Source: Streptomyces sp. WP-1 | GTDB lineage: Bacteria; Actinomycetota; Actinomycetes; Streptomycetales; Streptomycetaceae | Reading direction: 5' to 3' | DNA length: 64,000 bases | NCBI RefSeq assembly: GCF_030450125.1 | Contig: NZ_CP123923.1 | Location: 4,526,001-4,590,000, forward strand | In this document: one piece after another, positions 55,750-63,992 of the stretch | Numbering within the stretch: position 1 is the stretch's first letter | How the letters are laid out: each line of letters starts with the position of its first letter | Notes under the pieces: model-generated | Databases searched by the model: none | The model's input: only the letters and a program-made list of their open reading frames with translations | What the model was told of the DNA's origin: nothing | Translations under genes and position numbers: made by a program

Positions 55750-57291
55750 TCAGGAAGCCCCGAGGAAGACCGGGTTGGTGAACGCGGCCAGCGCCCCCGG
55801 CACCGGCCCCGCCGCCGTCTCGTGGCGGACCTCGGCACGCACGTACGCCGCGTAGGAGGGGGTCGTACGCCATTCCACCGTGCCCGCGCCCGACACCGGC
55901 AGGGGGTCGCTCGTGCACAGGGTGCCCTCGTCGGTGACGAGGTGGAGGGTGCAGCGGGGCGCGCCGGTGACGGCGAGCCGGACGGTCACCGGGGCGTCGG
56001 CGGGCAGCGCCAGCCGCTCCCCGATGCCCGCCTGCCGCCCCCGCCCGCCCGTGGCGGTGAGGGAGACGGTGATGTGCCGGGACTCGGCGACGTAGGAGCG
56101 GCCCGCGCGGATGCCCTCCTGGACGGCCCGGCGGGTCAGATCGTCGGCGAGGACGACGGTCTGGGGGAGGCCGACCGCGTCCGGGTCGCGGTGGGCGTCG
56201 CTGTTGCCCATCGCCGGGAGCCAGGGGCGGCCCTGCCGCACCGAGGCGACCAGGAGGTTGTCCCACTCGGCGAGGGTCACCTCGTCGTCGGGCGTGTAGG
56301 GGCCGTTCCACACCTCCACGGCGTCCGCCTCGGCGAAGCCGAACTTCCAGCCGCAGCCGACACAGGTGGCGTGCGGATGGGCCGGTACGACCAGGCCCCC
56401 GGCGCGCCGGATGTCGCGGGCGAAGCGGGCCCAGCGGTTGTCGCGGGCACGGTAGCGCCAGTCCACGAAGGTGCCGGGCTCGGTGCCGAGCGCCACCACG
56501 TGCCCGTTGCGGGTGGTGATCTCCTCGCCGAGCATGATCAGCAGATCGTCACCGGCCTCGTCCGCCCAATGGGGGTGGGACGTATGGGTGTTGTGGTCCG
56601 AGGAGTTGATGAAGTCCAGGCCCGCCGCCCGCGCGAGGGCCGCGATCTCGGCGGGGGTGCGGCGGCCGTCGGAGTACCAGGAGTGCAGATGGCAGTCGCC
56701 CCGGTACCAGGCCCGCCCCCGCCCCCTGGCCCGGGACGGCGGGTACACCGGGCGGGGGGTCTCGCCGGGCTCGCCATAGGTCAGGGTGATCGTCAGCTCG
56801 TACGGCAGTCCTTGTGGCGCCACCGTGTAGGGGCCCAGCGCGATGTGCCAGGTGCCCGCGCGCACCGGTCCCGGTACGTAGCCCGGGGTCGCGTCGTCGG
56901 CCCGTACGAAGAACTCCGTGCGGGCGCCGCCCGACCAGCCCCGGAAGCCCTTGCCGCCCAGCTCGGTGCCGTGCTGGTCGAAGAGGCCGATGTCGAGCGC
57001 GTTGCCCTGGGTGCCGGCCGGGACCGAGGGCCGGTCGTAGGTGTAGGAGACCTTGAACTCCCGTACCCCGGAGGGCACTTCGACCGGTACGTACACGAAG
57101 TCGGGGGCGCCGGGCGGCAGGGTGCCCCGCACCGTCCGCGTCTGCTGACCCTGGCCCTCCTGGCCCTGGCCGTCCGCCGCCGCGAAGTTCACGGTTCCCC
57201 ACGTAAGGGCAGTGGCGGCGCCGCTCACGAACAGCGCGCGCCTGGCGATTCCCCGGGCGTGATCGTGCGTGTCGTCACACATGGGCCTCAT
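55750..57291 (-). CDS. CehA/McbA-family PHP metallohydrolase, Tat-exported
   Basis: A 513-residue protein. An N-terminal twin-Arg signal (GIARRALFVSGAATALTWGTV, Ala-rich cleavage site near residue 40) marks export through Tat. A jelly-roll domain (residues about 60-170) precedes the PHP domain: AWYRGDCHLHSWYSDGRRTPAE (HLHS-D-G near residue 200), FINSSDHNTHTSHPHW, LIMLGEEITTRNGHVVALG, VPAHPHA and NSDAHRDPD near residue 395. This is CehA/McbA-like, a group containing carbaryl hydrolases and phosphatase-like enzymes. ATG 57291 is used; 57282 also fits. It acts outside the cytoplasm and may feed the pathway with a released aglycone; not proven. Confidence 0.88.
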   Translation of the reverse strand: MRPMCDDTHDHARGIARRALFVSGAATALTWGTVNFAAADGQGQEGQGQQTRTVRGTLPPGAPDFVYVPVEVPSGVREFKVSYTYDRPSVPAGTQGNALDIGLFDQHGTELGGKGFRGWSGGARTEFFVRADDATPGYVPGPVRAGTWHIALGPYTVAPQGLPYELTITLTYGEPGETPRPVYPPSRARGRGRAWYRGDCHLHSWYSDGRRTPAEIAALARAAGLDFINSSDHNTHTSHPHWADEAGDDLLIMLGEEITTRNGHVVALGTEPGTFVDWRYRARDNRWARFARDIRRAGGLVVPAHPHATCVGCGWKFGFAEADAVEVWNGPYTPDDEVTLAEWDNLLVASVRQGRPWLPAMGNSDAHRDPDAVGLPQTVVLADDLTRRAVQEGIRAGRSYVAESRHITVSLTATGGRGRQAGIGERLALPADAPVTVRLAVTGAPRCTLHLVTDEGTLCTSDPLPVSGAGTVEWRTTPSYAAYVRAEVRHETAAGPVPGALAAFTNPVFLGAS

Positions 57292-57406
57292 GGTGCGCGC
57301 CGTACATGAACTCCCCCGGAAGAAAAGGAGACCGGGCCCCCGCCGTCCCGCGGCGCCGCTCCTCGTCCCCCGTCCGTCCTGATCATCCCCTACGTATCGT
57401 GGAGCC

Positions 57407-59995
57407 ATGACGACTTCCGCGACCCCCGGACCCGGCCGTCCCACCGAGAACTCCATGCGTCGCGCCCTCAAACGCGCCCGTGACGGCGTCGCCCTCGACG
57501 TCGCCGAGGCCGCGGTGCTGCTCCAGGCCCGGGGCGAGGACCTGACCGACCTCGCCGCCTCCGCGGCCCGGGTGCGTGACGCGGGCCTCGGACAGGCGGG
57601 CCGTCCCGGCGTCATCACCTACTCGAAGAGCGTCTTCGTCCCGCTGACCCGGCTGTGCCGGGACAAGTGCCACTACTGCACCTTCGTCACCGTCCCCGGC
57701 AAGCTCCGCCGCGCCGGTCACGGCATGTTCATGTCCCCCGACGAGGTGCTCGACATCGCCCGCAAGGGCGCCGCGCTCGGCTGCAAGGAAGCCCTGATCA
57801 CCCTCGGCGACAAGCCCGAGGACCGCTGGCCCGAGGCCCGCGAGTGGCTCGACGCGCACGGCTACGACGACACCATCGCCTACGTCCGCGCCATCTCCAT
57901 CCGCATCCTGGAGGAGACCGGCCTGCTGCCCCACCTCAACCCGGGCGTCATGAGCTGGACCGACTTCCAGCGCCTGAAGCCGGTCGCGCCGAGCATGGGC
58001 ATGATGCTGGAGACCACGGCCACCCGCCTGTGGTCCGAGCCCGGCGGCCCCCACCACGGCTCCCCGGACAAGGAACCGGCCGTACGGCTGCGGGTGCTGG
58101 AGGACGCGGGCCGCTCCTCCGTCCCCTTCACCTCGGGGCTGCTGATCGGCATCGGCGAGACGTACGAGGAGCGCGCCGAGTCCCTCTTCGCGCTGCGCAA
58201 GGTCTCCCGCGCCTACCACGGCATCCAGGAACTGATCATCCAGAACTTCCGCGCCAAGCCGGACACCGCGATGCGCGGCATGCCGGACGCCGAACTGGAC
58301 GAACTGGTCGCTGCCATCGCCGTCGCCCGGCACATCATGGGCCCCGCCGGCTGCCTCCAGGCCCCGCCGAACCTGGTCGAGGGCGAGTACGAGCGGCTGA
58401 TCGGCGCGGGCATCGACGACTGGGGCGGGGTGTCGCCCCTGACCATCGACCACGTCAACCCCGAACGCCCCTGGCCGCAGATCGAAGAGCTGGCGCGGCG
58501 CTCCCGCACCGCCGGTTTCGAGCTGCGCGAACGCCTCTGCGTCTACCCGGAGTTCGTCCGGCGCGGCGAGCCCTGGCTGGACCCCCGGCTGCGTCCGCAC
58601 GTCGCCGCGCTCGCCGACCCGGAGACCGGCCTGGCCCGCCCCGACGCCCTGCCCACCGGCCTGCCCTGGCAGGAGCCCGAGGACACCTTCACGCCCACCG
58701 GCCGCACCGATCTGCACCGCACCATCGACACGGAGGGCCGTACGACCGACCGCCGTGACGACTACGACGAGGTGTACGGCGACTGGGACGCCCTGCGCGA
58801 GGCGGCCGCTCCCGGGATGGCGCCGCAGCGCATCGACACCGATGTGCGCGAGGCCCTGCGCACCGCGGCCGACGACCCCACCCGGCTGACCGACGCCGAG
58901 GCCCTCGCCCTCCTGCACGCGGACGGCCCGGCGCTGGACGCGCTGTGCCGGATCGCCGACGACGTGCGCAGGTCGGTGGTGGGCGACGAGGTGACGTACA
59001 TCGTCACCCGGAACATCAACTTCACCAATGTCTGCTACACCGGCTGCCGCTTCTGCGCCTTCGCCCAGCGCCGTACCGACGCCGACGCCTACACCCTCTC
59101 CCTGTCCCAGGTCGCCGACCGCGCCCAGCAGGCGTGGGACGTCGGCGCGGTCGAGGTGTGCATGCAGGGCGGCATCCACCCCGACCTGCCCGGCACCGCC
59201 TACTTCGACATCGCGAAGGCGGTCAAGGAGCGCGTCCCCGGCATGCATGTGCACGCCTTCTCCCCGATGGAGGTCGTGAACGGCGCCACCCGCACCGGCA
59301 TGTCCATCCGCGAGTGGCTGACGGCCGCGAAGGAGGCGGGCCTCGACACCATCCCCGGCACGGCCGCGGAGATCCTGGACGACGAGGTCCGCTGGATCCT
59401 CACCAAGGGCAAGCTGCCCGCGGCCACCTGGATCGAGGTCGTGAAGACCGCCCACGAGCTGGGCATCCGCTCCTCCTCCACGATGATGTACGGCCATGTC
59501 GACCAGCCCCGCCACTGGCTCGGCCATCTGCGCACCCTGGCCGGGATCCAGCGGGAGACCGGCGGCTTCACCGAGTTCGTCACCCTGCCCTTCATCCACA
59601 CCAACGCGCCGGTCTACCTCGCCGGGATCGCCCGCCCCGGCCCGACCACCCGCGACAACCGCGCGGTGACGGCCATGGCCCGCCTCCTCCTGCACCCCTG
59701 GATCCCCAACATCCAGACCAGCTGGGTCAAGCTCGGCACCGAGGGCGCGGCGGAGATGCTCCGCTCCGGCGCGAACGACCTGGGCGGCACCCTGATGGAG
59801 GAGACGATCTCCCGGATGGCGGGCTCGTCGTACGGCTCGTACAAGTCCGTCCGCGACCTGGTGGCCGTCGCGGAGGCGGCCGGGCGCCCGGCGAAACCGC
59901 GGACGACGCTCTACGGCGAGGTGCCGGACGAGCGGCGGCACGCGGCGGCGGCCTCCGACGGCCACCTCCCCGAGCTGCTGCCGGTGCTCGACTGA
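57407..59995 (+). CDS. fbiC: FO synthase FbiC (CofG-CofH fusion)
   Basis: An 862-residue two-domain radical SAM enzyme that makes FO, the deazaflavin chromophore of coenzyme F420, from 5-amino-6-ribitylaminouracil and tyrosine. The N-terminal CofG-like domain carries [10 protein letters not shown] (C-x3-C-x2-C near residue 83) and [11 protein letters not shown]; the C-terminal CofH-like domain carries [10 protein letters not shown] near residue 542 and [16 protein letters not shown] fused gene is usual in actinobacteria. ATG 57407 gives a complete N-terminus. It lies next to a Tat hydrolase gene in the opposite direction. In the vicinity of two LLM and two DDN-type genes it may reflect local demand for F420. 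Confidence 0.97.
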   Translation: MTTSATPGPGRPTENSMRRALKRARDGVALDVAEAAVLLQARGEDLTDLAASAARVRDAGLGQAGRPGVITYSKSVFVPLTRLCRDKCHYCTFVTVPGKLRRAGHGMFMSPDEVLDIARKGAALGCKEALITLGDKPEDRWPEAREWLDAHGYDDTIAYVRAISIRILEETGLLPHLNPGVMSWTDFQRLKPVAPSMGMMLETTATRLWSEPGGPHHGSPDKEPAVRLRVLEDAGRSSVPFTSGLLIGIGETYEERAESLFALRKVSRAYHGIQELIIQNFRAKPDTAMRGMPDAELDELVAAIAVARHIMGPAGCLQAPPNLVEGEYERLIGAGIDDWGGVSPLTIDHVNPERPWPQIEELARRSRTAGFELRERLCVYPEFVRRGEPWLDPRLRPHVAALADPETGLARPDALPTGLPWQEPEDTFTPTGRTDLHRTIDTEGRTTDRRDDYDEVYGDWDALREAAAPGMAPQRIDTDVREALRTAADDPTRLTDAEALALLHADGPALDALCRIADDVRRSVVGDEVTYIVTRNINFTNVCYTGCRFCAFAQRRTDADAYTLSLSQVADRAQQAWDVGAVEVCMQGGIHPDLPGTAYFDIAKAVKERVPGMHVHAFSPMEVVNGATRTGMSIREWLTAAKEAGLDTIPGTAAEILDDEVRWILTKGKLPAATWIEVVKTAHELGIRSSSTMMYGHVDQPRHWLGHLRTLAGIQRETGGFTEFVTLPFIHTNAPVYLAGIARPGPTTRDNRAVTAMARLLLHPWIPNIQTSWVKLGTEGAAEMLRSGANDLGGTLMEETISRMAGSSYGSYKSVRDLVAVAEAAGRPAKPRTTLYGEVPDERRHAAAASDGHLPELLPVLD

Positions 59996-60119
59996 GCACC
60001 GGGCCCGTGGTGCCGGGGCACGGGGCGGGGGCGACCGGTACGGGGCGCGGGGGCGACTGAGTACGATGATCCGACCCCCGGACCGTGTGGGGGACCCATA
60101 GCGGAGGAGATGCGTACCC

Positions 60120-60686
60120 GTGGCTGCCCGACTGCCCTCCTGGGCCTGGGTCTCCGGTCTGACGGTGGGGGCGACCGTGGCCGTCGTCGCCCTCGCCGTG
60201 CAGGCGGAGCACGGGCCGCATCCCACGGCCGCCAGCGTGAAGCCGAGCACGTCCGCGTCGGCGAGCACACACGGCTCGGCCGAGCCGAAGCCGCCGGCGG
60301 GGCCGCCCGCGCTGCCGGCGGACTCGGGGGACGGCCGCCGGATCGTGTACTCGCTCGCGGCCAAGCGGCTGTGGCTGGTCGACGCGACCGGCAAGGAGAT
60401 CAGGACGTTCGAGGTGTGGCCGGGCACGGTGCCCCCCGCCCCCGGTCGCTACTCGATCACGCTCCGCACCCAGTCCCTCAAGGGCTCGGACGGCGTGGAG
60501 ATCGAGCACGTCATGTACTTCACGAAGGTGGACGGCGTGAACGTGGCCTTCTCCAACGCCCTGGACGGCGCCTCGCCGCCCCCGGCGGAGGGCAAGAAAC
60601 TGGGCGGCATCCGCATGCGCAAGCAGGACGGCGCCGCCCTGTGGTCCTTCGGTGATCAGGGCACGAACGTGACGGTGGTCAAGTAG
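60120..60686 (+). CDS. Exported L,D-transpeptidase-like protein lacking the catalytic motif
   Basis: A 188-residue protein starting at GTG 60120 after GGAGGAGA. One N-terminal membrane or signal helix (WVSGLTVGATVAVVALAVQA) is followed by a Ser/Pro-rich linker and a YkuD-like beta domain (RRIVYSLAAKRLWLVDATGKEIRTFEVWPGTVPPAPGRYSITLRT). The YkuD active-site signature, HGxxxxx...SHGChR, is missing; there is no Cys in the mature part and only one His, in EIEHVMYF. So it probably does not cross-link peptidoglycan and may bind it instead. I recall a similar gene beside fbiC in other Streptomyces. It overlaps the next gene's 3' end by 8 bp. Confidence 0.75.
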   Translation: MAARLPSWAWVSGLTVGATVAVVALAVQAEHGPHPTAASVKPSTSASASTHGSAEPKPPAGPPALPADSGDGRRIVYSLAAKRLWLVDATGKEIRTFEVWPGTVPPAPGRYSITLRTQSLKGSDGVEIEHVMYFTKVDGVNVAFSNALDGASPPPAEGKKLGGIRMRKQDGAALWSFGDQGTNVTVVK

Positions 60687-61206
60687 TAGGGGCTTCCTTG
60701 CCGTTGCCCGGCAGGTGATTGACGATCAACGCCACCCCGCTGAGCAGGAAGACGCGGGTGGCGGAGTCCTCGCCGTTCCACGCCTTCGCCTGCCACATCG
60801 CGAACCACTCACCGCCGATCGCGATGAACCCGGCGCCGAACAGCAGCAGGAGCATCAGCAGCCCATAGGTGGAAACGCGCCGCGCGAACGCCTCGTCCCG
60901 GCGCGCCACCCACAGGTACGTGCCCCAGATCAGGACCAGCGCGGCCACCGTCTCCCACGCGATGATCAGGACGTAGGCGGTGTCCTGGAGCGCGGTGCTG
61001 GTGATCGCCCGCCACATCAGATCGTGGTCCTTGAAGGTGCTGTCCATCGCCAGCACATGCCGTACGAACTGCTGGTTCGTCCCGAAGTCCGTGATGTTGC
61101 CGAACGCGACGAGGGCGATGTACAGCGCGAGTATCCCGGTGAGTACACCGGCGGCCAGCCCGTGACTGGAGAGTCTGGAGCGCCGCGTGGGGTCGGTGGT
61201 GGTCAT
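60679..61206 (-). CDS. DUF2165-family membrane protein
   Basis: A 175-residue membrane protein with four hydrophobic segments: GVLTGILALYIALVAFGNIT, TAYVLIIAWETVAALVLIWG, YGLLMLLLLFGAGFIAIGGEWF and VFLLSGVALIVNHL. FGTNQQFVRHVLAMDSTF and AMWQAKAWNG are typical DUF2165 text. The function of the family is unknown as far as I am aware. Its stop region overlaps the neighbouring YkuD-like gene, convergent. No signal beyond the helices. Confidence 0.88.
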   Translation of the reverse strand: MTTTDPTRRSRLSSHGLAAGVLTGILALYIALVAFGNITDFGTNQQFVRHVLAMDSTFKDHDLMWRAITSTALQDTAYVLIIAWETVAALVLIWGTYLWVARRDEAFARRVSTYGLLMLLLLFGAGFIAIGGEWFAMWQAKAWNGEDSATRVFLLSGVALIVNHLPGNGKEAPTT

Positions 61207-61344
61207 GGCTGGATTCTCCCCTGGCGACAGACCGAATGACGCACTGCCATTGCGCCATCATGGAGAGGGGGTCCACACCGCCCCCGGAACCGACCGCCTC
61301 CGCCTGGCGGTTGTGGAGTCGGCCCGGGACGCGATCCAGGCGTG

Positions 61345-61533
61345 TTACGCGGAGTGAGCCGCGAACTCCACGAACTCCGCCCAGCTGGCCTCGCCGACGG
61401 TGAGCCGGGCGCGGTCCTTGTCCTTGGAGTCGCGGACGTGCACGGTGGCGGGGGCGACGGCCACCTCGACGCAGTCGGGGCCCTCGTTGTTGCTGTAGCT
61501 GCTCTTGAACCACATCAGAGTGGGGGTGCTCAC
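61345..61533 (-). CDS. DUF397 domain protein
   Basis: A 62-residue DUF397 protein: MWFKSSYSNNEGPDCVEVAVA, then VHVRDSKDKDRARLTVGEASWAEFVEFAAHS. GTG 61533 overlaps the upstream XRE gene's stop (GTGA), as at 5249-5428. It is the second such cassette in the window. The pair differs enough in sequence to be separate members of the large Streptomyces WhiJ-like family rather than a recent duplicate. Confidence 0.88.
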   Translation of the reverse strand: MSTPTLMWFKSSYSNNEGPDCVEVAVAPATVHVRDSKDKDRARLTVGEASWAEFVEFAAHSA

Positions 61534-62342
61534 GTCTCTTCTCCCAGTACCTTCTCGATGAACGTCAGCGACTCCCGGGGCGGGAGAGCCTGCGCTCGGA
61601 TGATTCCATAGCGGATCTCAAGGAGCTGAACTTCCTTGGGATCGCTGAGCAATCGACTGTAAGCCTGCCCTTCCTCGTGGGCCACCGTCGTGCCGTCCTG
61701 GAGCTTCAACAGGCGGAACGACCCACTCATGCCCGCGTGGTCTTCTCGATCAGTTGGCATCACCTGGATCTCTACGTGCCTCAACTGGGCCATTTCCAAG
61801 AGGTGTTCCAGTTGCTGCCGCAGTACCGCACGACCGCCGATGGGGCGCCGCAGGGTCACCTCTTCTTGTACGAAGGTGATCGACGGCCTCGGCACCCGAT
61901 CGAAGACTTCCTGTCGTGCCAGGCGGGCACCGACGCGGCTGTCGATCTCCTCTTCTGTGTACGACGGGCGCCGAGTGTTGTACATGGCCCTCGCATAGGC
62001 GGGGGTCTGCAACAGGCCGTGCACATAGTGGTTGGCGTAGGCGCTCAGCTCGACCGACTCGTCCTCCAGCTTCTTCAGATCCCGGACGCTCTTCGGGTAC
62101 CGGGCCTTCTCCACGTCCTCCTTCGTCGCGGACAACTTCCCGCCCGCGCCGACCGCTTCGTCGGTCGCGTCCAGGAACTCGGGCTTGGGAGCTCGTCGTC
62201 CGCGTTCCACGGACGAGACCATCTCCTCGCTGTACCCGATGAGCGCGCCCAACTCCCCTTGCCTCAGCCCGGCTGCCTCGCGCCACAGCTTGATCTGCCG
62301 CCCGACCGTCTTGAGTACGGCCGCGGCCTCCTCATCCTCCAT
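61530..62342 (-). CDS. XRE-family regulator with DUF5753 domain (WhiJ-like)
   Basis: A 270-residue regulator: XRE helix-turn-helix (VGRQIKLWREAAGLRQGELGALIGYSEEMVSSVERGRRAP, residues about 13-52), then DUF5753 (LSAYANHYVHGLLQTPAYARAMYNTRRPSYTEEEIDSRVGARLARQEVF, then EHLLEMAQLRHVEIQVMPTDREDHAGMSGSFRLLKLQ). ATG 62342 follows GGAGG; a longer frame to 62393 lacks support. It is coupled to DUF397 downstream. Upstream at 62611-62630 is an ACTC/GAGTGAAT inverted repeat like that of the 6.3-kb locus. Confidence 0.9.
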   Translation of the reverse strand: MEDEEAAAVLKTVGRQIKLWREAAGLRQGELGALIGYSEEMVSSVERGRRAPKPEFLDATDEAVGAGGKLSATKEDVEKARYPKSVRDLKKLEDESVELSAYANHYVHGLLQTPAYARAMYNTRRPSYTEEEIDSRVGARLARQEVFDRVPRPSITFVQEEVTLRRPIGGRAVLRQQLEHLLEMAQLRHVEIQVMPTDREDHAGMSGSFRLLKLQDGTTVAHEEGQAYSRLLSDPKEVQLLEIRYGIIRAQALPPRESLTFIEKVLGEET

Positions 62343-62610
62343 GCTCACCCTCCGTGTGTCCCATGTCACGCCCAGGCTAGGGAGAGTCAGCAAGCCGGAT
62401 GGCCGGATCGGAAGAAATCACCTTCGGGAGACCACCCCCCATCTGACCGGGACCTCGGGCTCCGCGATCCGGTGGGCAGGGAGGCGGCGGCCAGGGTTGC
62501 CTTCGGGTGCGGCTCGTGCCGGGACGCGGTGGTCCATGACCCGGTGGGGCGCGATCCCAGAAGACCAAAGAACCGGGGAAAGAACCGAACCCGCCCCCAC
62601 CGCCCCCGTC

Positions 62611-62630
62611 ACTCACTCGGCGGAGTGAAT
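62611..62630. promoter_or_regulatory. Inverted repeat with GAGTGAAT half-site
   Basis: ACTCACTC-GGCG-GAGTGAAT: arms match with one mismatch over eight bases, and the inner six bases (TCACTC/GAGTGA) exactly. The GAGTGAAT half-site is the one at 6371-6378. Likely operator of the WhiJ-like regulator at 61530. Confidence 0.55.
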
Positions 62631-62702
62631 ATGCCGGACGAAACTGGCGCGGCGGGGCATTTGTGGTGCAGCGTCAGCGATGCCAACCCGTAGACATGCA
62701 TC

Positions 62703-62738
62703 GGCCCTCGCCGGGACTGGCATCCCAATGCGAGGGCC
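62703..62738. promoter_or_regulatory. 9-bp inverted repeat upstream of the HTH gene
   Basis: GGCCCTCGC and GCGAGGGCC are exact complements around an 18-base loop, 30 bp before GTG 62769. It could be a leader hairpin, attenuator or operator. Confidence 0.5.
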
Positions 62739-62768
62739 TGATCACCAAGGAAGAACACAGGCTTCCCC

Positions 62769-63617
62769 GTGACTGACAAGCAGCGTAACGCGCCTTCGCG
62801 CCCCACGCCCCGGCATTCGTCGGGCGTCACCCATGTGAACGAGCCGCATCACGACAACTTCACCGTCGTCGGCAATCACCTGGCCCAGCACCCGGAACTG
62901 TCGCTGACGGCGATCGGCCTGGCCACGCACATCCAGTCGTTGCCCGAGGGCACCCCGATCGGCATCAAGGCGCTGGCGGCGAAGTTCCGCGAGGGCGAGA
63001 TCCGGATCGCGGCGGCGCTGCGGGAGCTGGAAGAACACGGATATCTCGCGCGTCCCAGGGAGCGTCTTCAATCGGGACAAGTGAGGACCCGGGCGATCTC
63101 GTACAACAAGCCCCGCAGCGCGCTGCGAGCGGCGGCGCCGCCCCTCGCCGAGCCCGAGGCCGACCCCGGGTCGGCGCCCGCGTCCGCGCCCCCGCCCACC
63201 CCCGCGGCCGTACCGGCGTCCGCACCCGGTCCGCCCCCGGCCCCGGATCGGCGCACGCCCGCGGTCGACCTCCTCGCAGGGCTGCGTGCCCACGACCCAC
63301 GGCTTCTGCTGGCGGAACGAGACGTGCACCGACTGGCTCCGGCCGTCACCGAGTGGCTGGAGCGTGGTGTGCCGCCGACGGCGGTCACCCACCTGCTGAC
63401 GTCCGGCCTGCCCCAGGACCCGATCAAACACCCGGCGGCCCTCCTCTCCCACCGCCTTGCCACCCAGCTCCCCCCGCACCTCCCCGCCCCACCCCCTCGC
63501 GCCGCCACGGCACCTCGTCCAACTCCCCTCCAGACCTGCGACGGCTGCGAACGTGCCTTCCGCGCACCCGAACCGGGCCGCTGCCGCGACTGCCGTACGT
63601 CCGTGGCGGTGGCATGA
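62769..63617 (+). CDS. Helix-turn-helix protein with C-terminal zinc-knuckle
   Basis: A 282-residue protein. Winged-helix-like region at residues about 25-105 (DNFTVVGNHLAQHPELSLTAIGLATHIQSLPEGTPIGIKALAAKF, then ALRELEEHGYLARPRERL), then a Pro/Ala-rich linker, a helical segment (LLAERDVHRLAPAVTEWLERGVPPTAVTHLL) and CDGCERAFRAPEPGRCRDC at the end, two CxxC pairs. This is a Streptomyces family of replication/partition-like or plasmid-derived HTH proteins; its function is not settled. GTG 62769 is used; GAAGAA lies upstream. Followed by broken genes. Confidence 0.82.
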   Translation: MTDKQRNAPSRPTPRHSSGVTHVNEPHHDNFTVVGNHLAQHPELSLTAIGLATHIQSLPEGTPIGIKALAAKFREGEIRIAAALRELEEHGYLARPRERLQSGQVRTRAISYNKPRSALRAAAPPLAEPEADPGSAPASAPPPTPAAVPASAPGPPPAPDRRTPAVDLLAGLRAHDPRLLLAERDVHRLAPAVTEWLERGVPPTAVTHLLTSGLPQDPIKHPAALLSHRLATQLPPHLPAPPPRAATAPRPTPLQTCDGCERAFRAPEPGRCRDCRTSVAVA

Positions 63618-63660
63618 GGGCGGGAGCGGAACCGACGACGAGCGCCGGGTCACCGTCGTA

Positions 63661-63848
63661 CTGTCGGCTCCGCCGGTGCTGATCCCCATGCCCGAACTGA
63701 CCCCGGACGCGCTGCGGGCGGCGGTGGCGCGTATGGCCCCGAGCCGGCTCCCCGTGCCCACCCAGCACCTCTTCGAAGCCACGACCAACGCTCAGCAACC
63801 GAGATCCGGGCGATCCGCGATGCGGCCGAGGCGGAGGCCGGACGGTGA
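63661..63848 (+). pseudogene. Remnant of a DUF6247-like protein gene, internally deleted
   Basis: The frame reads LSAPPVLIPMPELTPDALRA, AVARMAPSRLPVPTQHLFEA and TTNAQQ, a typical start of the DUF6247-like family (from memory). Then the frame changes: EIRAIRDAAEAEAGR in another frame ends at TGA 63846-63848 and reads like the normal C-terminus. Roughly 60-70 codons expected between the halves are missing. GTG 63676 or ATG 63688 would be the start. An internal deletion with frameshift explains it. Confidence 0.6.
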
Positions 63849-63988
63849 CGGACTGGGCTTGGGACTACGACCCGAGCGCGGAGTACATCACCGGCGGGCC
63901 GCCTCCCGGGGCCGGACGGTGTCGATCCGCTCGAATTCGGGCTGGATCGCATTCTGGATGGTGTCGAAGCGGTCATCGGTGGACGTGA
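63845..63988 (+). pseudogene. Truncated small gene starting MTDWAWDYDPS
   Basis: GTG 63845 overlaps the previous remnant's stop (GTGA) and reads VTDWAWDYDPSAEYITGGPP. This start is typical of a short Streptomyces protein usually encoded after DUF6247-like genes. After about 22 codons the text becomes Arg/Ser/His-rich (RCRSARIRAGSHSGWCRSGH), unlike any family I know, because the frame now runs out of phase through the next remnant. It therefore keeps only its N-terminus. Confidence 0.55.
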
Positions 63989-63992
63989 ATGA
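63915..63992 (+). pseudogene. C-terminal tail of a TetR-family regulator gene
   Basis: In a third frame 25 codons read DGVDPLEFGLDRILDGVEAV, then IGGRE and stop TGA 63990-63992. FEFGLDRILDGVEALI-like text is the hallmark end of many actinobacterial TetR proteins. Nothing of the helix-turn-helix part is present; the fragment begins where the preceding remnant loses its own text. Confidence 0.55.

Larger units (their letters stand above)
62343..62768. other. 426-bp control region with two inverted repeats
   Basis: Between the XRE gene (leftward) and the HTH gene (rightward). It holds the inverted repeat at 62611-62630 and a longer one at 62703-62738, both described separately. Otherwise GC-rich with C-runs around 62600. 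No ORF with family support is visible. Confidence 0.6.

Noticed and set aside
57383..60427. 1014-codon minus-strand frame antisense to fbiC
   Set aside because: fbiC carries both radical SAM signatures in the plus frame. The antisense frame is low-complexity.
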